DNA of 64,000 nt from NCBI GenBank assembly GCA_964440935.1, contig CAYTTY010000016.1:1-64000 (forward strand). Direction: 5' to 3'. This document shows positions 53,441-60,807 of the stretch, one piece after another. Origin of the DNA: WJJR01 sp964440935. Its GTDB lineage: Bacteria > Zixibacteria > MSB-5A5 > WJJR01. The translations under genes were made by a program, and so were the position numbers. How positions within the stretch are numbered: the first letter of the stretch is position 1; each line of letters starts with the position of its first letter. Below the pieces are notes generated by a model. The model was not told where the DNA came from and did no database searches. It was given only the letters and a program-made list of their open reading frames with translations.

Positions 53441-54316
53441 ATGTCCCGTCGCAGTGGCAAACCCCCGATCTCCAAGGAGAAACTGCGGGCGCGTAAGTCG
53501 CTCTCGCAGAACTTCCTCGTCGATCCGGCCATTGCCGATCAGATCGCTGATGCCGTCCCGTTCAAGTCGGGCGACGTGGTCTACGAGATCGGCTCGGGGA
53601 AGGGATTTATCACCGAACGACTGGTGCAACGAGGCGCCGTGGTCTGGGCGATCGAGAAGGATCGGCGGATGATCGGCATGTTGCGGAAGAAATTCAACCG
53701 CGACCCGAATGTCACGGTGCACCACGTCGATATTTTGGATTTGCCGCCGCAATCCGAGCCGCCGGAGGGCGCCTGGCTGGTCGGCAACCTGCCATTTGGT
53801 ATCGGCACGCCGATTCTGCAGTGGTTATTCGATCATCGCGATCTGCTCCGCAGTGCCGTCGTGACCTTGCAGCGTGAGGTGGTGCACCGTCTATTGGCGG
53901 AGCCGGGGGACAGCGAGCGCTCGGCGCTGTCGGTGTGGTTTCAGGCGCGGGGTAGAGGCGAACGAATTGTCAATATCCCCCCGAAAGCGTTCATTCCTCC
54001 CCCCCGGGTGACGTCGACGGTCATGAGAATTGAGTTCGAACCGGAAACACCGGGCGTTGAGGGTGTGCCGGGCATCGAGTATATTGTCCGCAGCGCGTTC
54101 GCGCAGAAACGTAAAGTGCTCGCCAATAATCTGCGGCTGCTGACGCATCTGACAGCGGAGGATTGGACGCGCCTGCACAAGGAGTGCGACGATCTGCTGC
54201 GGCGGCGCGCTGAAGAACTTCACGCCAATGACTTCGTCCGTCTGGCCAAAGTCCTCCGTCTTGCCGACCGTACTGGTGCTGATCGGGATATTGGCTCCGA
54301 CGACACAGGCTGCTAG
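53441..54316 (+). CDS. ksgA: 16S rRNA dimethyladenosine transferase
   Basis: 291 residues. LSQNFLVDPAIADQIADAV, EIGSGKGFITERL, HHVDILDL and NLPFGIGTPI (the NLPY motif as NLPF) identify KsgA, which dimethylates the two adenines at the 3' end of 16S rRNA. The C-terminal helical part is normal. The last 89 bases overlap the next gene in another frame, an unusually long overlap. Confidence 0.95.
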   Translation: MSRRSGKPPISKEKLRARKSLSQNFLVDPAIADQIADAVPFKSGDVVYEIGSGKGFITERLVQRGAVVWAIEKDRRMIGMLRKKFNRDPNVTVHHVDILDLPPQSEPPEGAWLVGNLPFGIGTPILQWLFDHRDLLRSAVVTLQREVVHRLLAEPGDSERSALSVWFQARGRGERIVNIPPKAFIPPPRVTSTVMRIEFEPETPGVEGVPGIEYIVRSAFAQKRKVLANNLRLLTHLTAEDWTRLHKECDDLLRRRAEELHANDFVRLAKVLRLADRTGADRDIGSDDTGC

Positions 54317-56117
54317 TTGGCGCTCTTGGGCGGAAGCCGGATTCTCCTCTTCATATGCCACGCGGTCCTGGTTCGACTCAACCTCGGCGCAATTAATCGG
54401 TCCGGCCGGCGCACGCTGGCAATTGGGCCAGCATCTCGACTTACTGCGAAACGATCTCTCCGCCGGTGGCGACGTGCGTCAACGCAACCACCGGCTGTTC
54501 GTGTCCGCGAAACCGTACACGGCAGCGAGCGGATGGACGCTCGACATCGTGGGAACCGACAATGCGATCAAAGAAACCGTAGATCGCCGAACGCTTATCG
54601 GGAAGGCATTTTTAGGACGGTCACTCAGTTGGCGCGATGCCCTCTCGGTACAGCTTGAAGCGGGCGCCATCGCATCACATCACACCGCCAGCACGGCCGC
54701 ACGCCATGACGCCGGGTTCGGGCACCGGGCATCAGCGGAGTGGTCGACCACGACAACAGGCGCGTCGGACATTCTTCCTGAAGCAATCAACGCCTCGATT
54801 CGCCACGATGGCGACCGGCGCGAACGGCTGCGCGCACATGAAACCGAGTGGGCGTTCGGCTCGGATTGGCTGTGGGAGCGCGATTCGCTCGAGTTGGCGT
54901 GGGGGGAACAGTGGTCGTCGACACGATTCTATCCGAATCCGGAAGAATTCGACGATGTGGGTGAGCAAGAGCATCGGCGACGAAACATTCAATTTGCGTG
55001 GCATCACGGCGCGAGCGACAGCAACCGCTCACCGCTGCTGTCGCTTATCTCCCCGTTCTCATGGCGGGTCGAGGCGGATGCCAGCCTCGATCAGAACACG
55101 TATGCGAGTGTGACTTCGGCTGCGGCCGTCGCGACATTGCCACGCAATACACGAACAACCGCTCGTGGATATCGACTGGAAACCAGCCGATCCGTGGGAC
55201 CGATCGCCGCCGACGTACAATATCGCTATCGTTGGGTTCAAGACCAATTTGGCGAACAACGGCGTGATCAGACCGCCGAGACCGGTGAGGTGGAAGGTCG
55301 ACTGCGATGGCAGGTTACCTCATCCGACTCAATCGCACTGCGAACGATCTTCCGGGTGACGTCGTACACGGCACCGGGTGAGGAGAACTTCTTCGAAGAT
55401 CGCGATCAGGCCGAGCGGGTGGTCGAGGTTGCCTGGTGGCGCCGTGTGTCGCCGATTTTTACGATGCGCCCGACCTTCTCGTTTCGCGGGTTCCGCCAGA
55501 TATTCATTCCCGAGCAGCGCTCGGCCAATAACAACACTGACGATGTGTATCTGCTGGCGCCGGAGTTTGAGTGGCAAGCGTCTCGAATCATCACGGTCTT
55601 CGAACGCGTTTCGGTGCGAGCCCACTACCGGTTCTTTGAGTTCGATCGCAGTGATCCTGAGGGGCGGGGAACACTGTATCGCCGGGCCGAATCCGAAACG
55701 CGGCTGGGGCTTCGTCAATCCGAGCGGGCCACCTGGCGTCTGCGGTATGTGTATCGTTACGAGGACTTTGGCGGGCTGTTCGATCGCGATGGTTGGGTGC
55801 AATCGGTTGACTGGGACCGTCGCTCACATCTGATGGACGCTACATTGGAGTGGCGCCCGTTCGGCAACCTGCTGGTGAAGCCGAATCTGGGCCTGGAATT
55901 CAAGCGTGCCTTCCAGCATCGATTGGATGGCTCCGAAATCACACGTATCAAGGATGAGCCGTTCAAGCGGCAGTATATTGGTATGGACATTCGGTGGACG
56001 ATGAATTCGGGATTTGTGTTGCGCGCATCGCTGGCGCGACGTGTGCAGCAGTTTGGATCATCCCCGAAGGATCGCGATGATCGCTGGAACATCTATTTTG
56101 CCCGGCCAATACCATGA
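54228..56117 (+). CDS. Large outer-membrane beta-barrel protein
   Basis: 629 residues with a signal peptide (VLPTVLVLIGILAPTTQAA). The rest is amphipathic strands with aromatic edges, acidic turns and RYRW, RYVYRYEDFGG-type repeats, and it ends in YFARPIP, all typical of an outer-membrane barrel. ATG 54228 is the first start giving the signal peptide and lies inside ksgA. The stop overlaps the next lipoprotein gene as ATGA, so barrel and lipoproteins are probably co-expressed. Confidence 0.78.
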   Translation: MTSSVWPKSSVLPTVLVLIGILAPTTQAASWRSWAEAGFSSSYATRSWFDSTSAQLIGPAGARWQLGQHLDLLRNDLSAGGDVRQRNHRLFVSAKPYTAASGWTLDIVGTDNAIKETVDRRTLIGKAFLGRSLSWRDALSVQLEAGAIASHHTASTAARHDAGFGHRASAEWSTTTTGASDILPEAINASIRHDGDRRERLRAHETEWAFGSDWLWERDSLELAWGEQWSSTRFYPNPEEFDDVGEQEHRRRNIQFAWHHGASDSNRSPLLSLISPFSWRVEADASLDQNTYASVTSAAAVATLPRNTRTTARGYRLETSRSVGPIAADVQYRYRWVQDQFGEQRRDQTAETGEVEGRLRWQVTSSDSIALRTIFRVTSYTAPGEENFFEDRDQAERVVEVAWWRRVSPIFTMRPTFSFRGFRQIFIPEQRSANNNTDDVYLLAPEFEWQASRIITVFERVSVRAHYRFFEFDRSDPEGRGTLYRRAESETRLGLRQSERATWRLRYVYRYEDFGGLFDRDGWVQSVDWDRRSHLMDATLEWRPFGNLLVKPNLGLEFKRAFQHRLDGSEITRIKDEPFKRQYIGMDIRWTMNSGFVLRASLARRVQQFGSSPKDRDDRWNIYFARPIP

Positions 56118-56698
56118 GAACTCTTGCTGTCATAGCAGTTGCCATTCTGGGTGCACTCGTGTTGCTCACCGGTTGTGCCAAAGATCCGTTTTCGACCCGG
56201 GAGGCCGAAGAGCCAGTCGGTGGAAAAGGCACGTACGTGACACCGATCGATCCCCTGATCGGCCTTGAGAATCTCCGTTTCGCAATGATCGAGCAGAACT
56301 TCGGTCACTATCGCCAGACGTATTCCGAATCGTTGTCGTTCACCTTCGATTTTCTGTTGGTTGACCGCCCGGATTCGATCAGTGGCTGGGATGCCGCCGA
56401 GGAAGGCCGAATTGCCGGCAATTTGCTCGCCGACGCCGACTCCATCGGATTGGTCTGGGACTTGACTGATGGACGGACCGACCGTTTCGATGATTCGACG
56501 GCATTTCTTTATCGGACCTACGACATCGCTGTCGTGCGCGACAGTGCCGATACCGTGGTGACTCAAACATACCAAGGCGAGTTCATCATCCGCATGGAGC
56601 GCGATGCGCTGGATTTGTGGAGCATTGTTGGTTGGGAGGACTTGCATCGATCGGCCACACAGCCGTCGTGGGCCGATCTGAAGTCGCGTTATCGGTAA
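56114..56698 (+). CDS. Lipoprotein, NTF2-like fold suspected (first of a pair)
   Basis: 194 residues. The signal peptide ends in lipobox LTGC. The mature part has PIDPLIGLENLRFAMIEQNFGHYRQTYSESLSFTF and ends in a WSIVGWEDLHRS stretch, the pattern of SnoaL/NTF2-like proteins. It is a paralogue of the next gene. Confidence 0.75.
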   Translation: MRTLAVIAVAILGALVLLTGCAKDPFSTREAEEPVGGKGTYVTPIDPLIGLENLRFAMIEQNFGHYRQTYSESLSFTFDFLLVDRPDSISGWDAAEEGRIAGNLLADADSIGLVWDLTDGRTDRFDDSTAFLYRTYDIAVVRDSADTVVTQTYQGEFIIRMERDALDLWSIVGWEDLHRSATQPSWADLKSRYR

Positions 56699-56700
56699 TC

Positions 56701-57279
56701 ATGTCATATGGTATTGCCCATAGATCGGGCATGATTGCCCGACAGCTGGCCATCGCTACGGTGCTCCTTGCGGTCGTGGTTGGGTGTGCGAATCCATTTT
56801 CCCCGCCGGACGTTGGTCCGACCGGCGGATCTCCGATCAAACCACTCAATTCTCCGGAGAATGTCCTGGAGAACTTGCAGTACGCGTATGAGCAACGCGA
56901 TTTCGATGTCTACGAAGAACTGCTCGACGAGGACTTTCGTTTCGTCTATTTTGATCCTGAGCAAATCGAAGGGATTGAAACGGTGATTGTGCCGCGCGAC
57001 GGACCGTCGGGTGATCTGGAGCGTACGCGACGGCTGTTTCGGGTCTTTGATGAAATCCGATTGCCAGTATTCGATACCGTTGCCAGTTCGTTCGACACGA
57101 CCGTCACACCACCATTACCGCAGCGCCGCGTGGCCTTCCAATTGACCGTACGCGACCTGGACGGCGACTTCGATTTCGAATCGTATGAGGCCACCGGCGA
57201 TGCGCTTTTCACGTTTCGCCAGTCGGCCACCGATCGTCTGTGGCGCATAGTCCGCTGGGAAGACCTGTCCAATCAGTAA
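56701..57279 (+). CDS. Lipoprotein, NTF2-like fold suspected (second of a pair)
   Basis: 192 residues. ATG 56701 follows the previous stop by two bases; a longer frame upstream lies inside the previous gene. The lipobox is VVGC. PIKPLNSPENVLENLQYAYEQRDFDVYEELLDEDF and the ending LWRIVRWEDLSNQ align with the preceding lipoprotein, so the pair arose by tandem duplication, with clear divergence in the middle. Confidence 0.75.
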   Translation: MSYGIAHRSGMIARQLAIATVLLAVVVGCANPFSPPDVGPTGGSPIKPLNSPENVLENLQYAYEQRDFDVYEELLDEDFRFVYFDPEQIEGIETVIVPRDGPSGDLERTRRLFRVFDEIRLPVFDTVASSFDTTVTPPLPQRRVAFQLTVRDLDGDFDFESYEATGDALFTFRQSATDRLWRIVRWEDLSNQ

Positions 57280-57300
57280 CATTTGATACAGAGCGTTTAA

Positions 57301-57410
57301 TGTGGCGTCACCCGCCCTCGGGTGACGTCTTGTCGGTCGTGGAGATAGCAGTCACGCGACGGCGCGTGACGGCACTCTGGAATCGGACAGTTATTCTGAC
57401 AACAGCTATA
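57301..57410 (-). repeat. Double-hairpin repeat of the TATAGC family, inverted copy
   Basis: 110 bp, about 95% identical to the reverse complement of 35213-35323 (five differences). It ends, in its own orientation, in TATAGCTGTTGTCAGAATAA. It stands next to another element at 57411, the same arrangement as near 35.3 kb. Confidence 0.75.
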
Positions 57411-57547
57411 TATAGCAATTGTCATAAATCCTTTCCGTTTGGATCTGGGTGCCACGGGCCTCAAGGCTCGTGGCACCCAGATGTTATCACGATATACACG
57501 GTGCCTCGCTTCTCCTCAATCGGACATTTATAATGACAGCCGCTATA
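57411..57547. mobile_element. 137-bp inverted-repeat element of the TATAGC family
   Basis: The left end TATAGCAATTGTCATAAATC (57411 onward) matches the reverse complement of the right end (57518-57547, ending CGCTATA). The interior is a nearly perfect 40-base hairpin, 57443-57482 (ATCTGGGTGCCACG arms). It carries no gene. Bases 57548-57864 after it are without a recognisable feature apart from GGAGGA ahead of the next gene. Confidence 0.75.
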
Positions 57548-57864
57548 ACAGGCTAAGTTGGAACGTATTAACGACTTCTCAGTCGTTGTGTGCAAATCGC
57601 TGCACACCTGGCAGACGGCCGATATTCAATAATTCATGAAATGCCCGAAGCGGTATCACTGCTGATTCCGTGGTGCTTGCCGATAGTTGTGACAGATACA
57701 ACGCAATCCGTCTGGGCTGGACGGAGTGGTGAATCGGTCACCAATTGGGCAATGTGGCCGATCATCAATAGGTGAAGGCAATTGTACGAGGAACCCACAC
57801 GGTAACCGGCAGCGCGCGTTTTCTATGATCATCATCATGCCGGCATCACCGGAGGACAGGCACC

Positions 57865-60777
57865 ATGCGTAGACGATACACGTTACGCTCACAAATGACG
57901 GCGGCTGGTGTTATCGCGGCGTTGCTGTTGACCGCGGCGATGGTCCATGCCGGAACGACCGGTAAGATCTCCGGAACGGTCACGGACAGCAGGACGGGCG
58001 AGCCGATCGCGGGCGCGATTGTCAAAGTCGTCGGAACCGATCTGGAAACACGCACCGACGCCAATGGCAATTACGTGATCCTCAACGTCCCCGTCGGCAG
58101 CCACACGATCGAAGCAACGCTCATCGGTGAGGAGACCAACCCGGCCGAAACCGAACTGTTGTTGTTCCAGCAGATCGAAGTTCGGGACTTGAAAGTGTCG
58201 GTCGACTTGGACACCGAACACGACATCATGTTGTCGTCGGAGCCGGTCGAAATGGGCACGATTGTGGTGATCGCCGAACGTCCACTAGTGATCAAAGACC
58301 GCACCGCCTCGATGCGCATTGTCGAACGTGAGGAGATTCAAGATCTGCCGACACGTGGATACCGTGAGATTGTCGCGTTGCAGCCGGGTGTGGTGCAGCG
58401 TGTCGGCAATCTGCTGAACATCCGCGGCGGGCGATTCTCAGAGGTCGCCTACTACGTCGATGGATTTTCGCAGCAGGATCCGTTAACCGGTATCTCCACG
58501 ACTGAAATCAATAACAATGATCTCGAAGAAGTCGCGATCACCACCGGCGGATTTAATGCCGAGTACGGTTGGATCGCATCCGGCGCTATCAACGTCACCA
58601 CCAAGGAAGGCGGTGACCGGTTGGCAGGGACATTCGAGGCCGTCTCGGACAACTTTCACGGCAGTTCATATGACTACAACATCTACGACGCCAGCCTGTC
58701 GGGACCGCTTGCCCTGGGCGGGGACATCGGGACGTTCATTGTTTCCGGTGAGCGCCGATGGAAGGGTGATCGCGAACCGTCGGTGATCGCCGGTGGACCG
58801 TTGGATCACAACAGCAGCGGCGGCTGGACGTTGCGCAGCAAACTCAATTTCGATCTGACGTCCGAAATCGAATTGAAACTGGGCGGAATCTTTTCGTCAG
58901 ACAATTGGGATTTCTGGCTGAGCTCTTATCAGTTCAACTCGGGGCATGCCCCCCGTCTGGAAGACCGCAATCACTCGCTGTACGCGACCATCGAACACGT
59001 CATCAACCCGCGCACATTCTATACCCTGTCGGGCAACTACTTTTCGACGGAGCGTGAACGCGGCGATGCGACCCACTTCAGCGACATCTGGGCGTACGGC
59101 CGTCCGGGAACCGATCCCAACACCGATGCGACGGGGTTGTTTTACGCGTGGGATGACATCAATGGTGAGACGCCAGTCGAAGACACCGTGATCGACGGGC
59201 GGACGTATCCGATTCGCGGTGCCGAAGCCGCGACTTGGGTTGATTACCTGCATCGCAAGTCCTCATATGTCGGCTTTGATTTCGACATTGTCAGCCAGCT
59301 TCATCCGCGGCACGAAGTCCGAGCCGGTGTTGACTACCAGCGGCATACGTTGCGGCGGTACTACCACCTGACTCCGAATCTCGTCTACCTCGGGCACGAG
59401 GACGGCGGCCAGGGATTCGATGCGGTCGACCGGTATGGATACAACGTCACCGGCGAAAGCGAGATGGACGCGGGATTGGATGGGGCGAAGCATCCGTTGA
59501 CCTTTGCGGCCTTCGTGCAGGACAAGTTCGAACTCGATGGCATGATTATTAACGCCGGTTTGCGTCTCGACTATCTCAATGTCAATACCAAGCGATTGCG
59601 CGACGAAACCAGTCCACTCGATCCGGATCATTATCTCGAACAGGCGCGGAACGGCGTCCCGATCACCGAAGAGCAGCGGGACCTCGCCGGACGGCTTGAT
59701 CCGGGCGATCTTGAAGATTCCAAAGCCGAAGTCGAGCTGTCGCCGCGTATCGGGCTGGCATTTCCGGTTGCCGAACACACCGTCTTTCACGCGTCGTACG
59801 GTCGTTTTATGCAGCGGCCCGACCTGATGAATTTGTATGTGTCGTACGATTTCCTGGAGTACATGCTGACCGAGGGACAGTTCTTCTACCCATTTGGCAA
59901 TCCGAATCTACGGCCGGAACGCACATCGGCTTATGAGATTGGGCTCACACGTCAACTCGGCGACAACAGCAAGCTCGGCCTCACCGCGTACTACAAGGAC
60001 GTGATGGGGCTTACCCAAGTGGTGCAACAAACTTCATCGGTGGGAAGTTTCGGCACCTATCGCAACTCGGACTTCGGCACCATCAAAGGGATCGAAGCCA
60101 GTTTCGAACTGCGACGGTCGCAGAACATATCGTTTACCGGAAGTTACACGCTGTCGCATGCAACCGGAACCGGTTCGACAGCGCTGTCGCAGCAAACGAT
60201 TGCGCATCAGGGTCTGGAGCCGCCGCGTGTGGCGATGCCGCTCGACCACGATCAACGTCATAAGTTCACCGCGATCTTCGACATTCGCGCCGGACGTCAC
60301 GAAGGCCCGACGCTCGGCAGCTGGCGGCCATTCGAAAACGCCGGTGTCAATTTCGCCTTCCGGGTCGGTAGTGGATTCCCGTATACGCCGACCGTCGTCA
60401 ACGATTTGGTGTCACTGAGCGGCTCAGGACAGAAGACGACCGGGCCGATCAATTCACGGTATGGTCCGTGGACGTCACAACTCGACTTGAAGGCGACGAA
60501 GGGTTTTATGTGGGGACGCACTCAGCTTGAACTGCAGCTGTGGGTCATCAACGTGTTCAATACCGAAAACGTGGATTTTGTCTATAGCAGCACCGGATTG
60601 CCGAATTCAACCGGCTGGCTGGAGACAGAAGAGGGCCAGAAGTGGTTGGATTCACACGCGAGCACCCGTGATTCGTCGGGCCTCACGGCGGAGGAGAAAT
60701 ACCGTCTGCGTGAAAACGACCCGACCAATTACGGCGTTCCGCGCCAAATCCGTGCCGGCATCAAATTCCTGTTCTAA
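57865..60777 (+). CDS. TonB-dependent receptor with carboxypeptidase-regulatory N-terminal domain
   Basis: 970 residues. Start ATG 57865 follows GGAGGA. A signal peptide (AAGVIAALLLTAAMVHA) is followed by a carboxypeptidase-regulatory-like domain (~32-120: GKISGTVTDSRTGEPIAGA), a TonB-box-like TIVVIAERP, a plug domain (RTASMRIVEREEIQDLPTR to ~240) and a long barrel. The protein ends GIKFLF with an aromatic last residue, as outer-membrane barrels do. No SusD-like partner is near; the next gene encodes a large secreted protein with a FlgD-like domain. Ligand unknown. It is a likely client of the TonB proteins at 34-36 kb. Confidence 0.93.
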   Translation: MRRRYTLRSQMTAAGVIAALLLTAAMVHAGTTGKISGTVTDSRTGEPIAGAIVKVVGTDLETRTDANGNYVILNVPVGSHTIEATLIGEETNPAETELLLFQQIEVRDLKVSVDLDTEHDIMLSSEPVEMGTIVVIAERPLVIKDRTASMRIVEREEIQDLPTRGYREIVALQPGVVQRVGNLLNIRGGRFSEVAYYVDGFSQQDPLTGISTTEINNNDLEEVAITTGGFNAEYGWIASGAINVTTKEGGDRLAGTFEAVSDNFHGSSYDYNIYDASLSGPLALGGDIGTFIVSGERRWKGDREPSVIAGGPLDHNSSGGWTLRSKLNFDLTSEIELKLGGIFSSDNWDFWLSSYQFNSGHAPRLEDRNHSLYATIEHVINPRTFYTLSGNYFSTERERGDATHFSDIWAYGRPGTDPNTDATGLFYAWDDINGETPVEDTVIDGRTYPIRGAEAATWVDYLHRKSSYVGFDFDIVSQLHPRHEVRAGVDYQRHTLRRYYHLTPNLVYLGHEDGGQGFDAVDRYGYNVTGESEMDAGLDGAKHPLTFAAFVQDKFELDGMIINAGLRLDYLNVNTKRLRDETSPLDPDHYLEQARNGVPITEEQRDLAGRLDPGDLEDSKAEVELSPRIGLAFPVAEHTVFHASYGRFMQRPDLMNLYVSYDFLEYMLTEGQFFYPFGNPNLRPERTSAYEIGLTRQLGDNSKLGLTAYYKDVMGLTQVVQQTSSVGSFGTYRNSDFGTIKGIEASFELRRSQNISFTGSYTLSHATGTGSTALSQQTIAHQGLEPPRVAMPLDHDQRHKFTAIFDIRAGRHEGPTLGSWRPFENAGVNFAFRVGSGFPYTPTVVNDLVSLSGSGQKTTGPINSRYGPWTSQLDLKATKGFMWGRTQLELQLWVINVFNTENVDFVYSSTGLPNSTGWLETEEGQKWLDSHASTRDSSGLTAEEKYRLRENDPTNYGVPRQIRAGIKFLF

Positions 60778-60807
60778 GTGGACCATGGAGGAGCGGGGGA
60801 TCATCCA

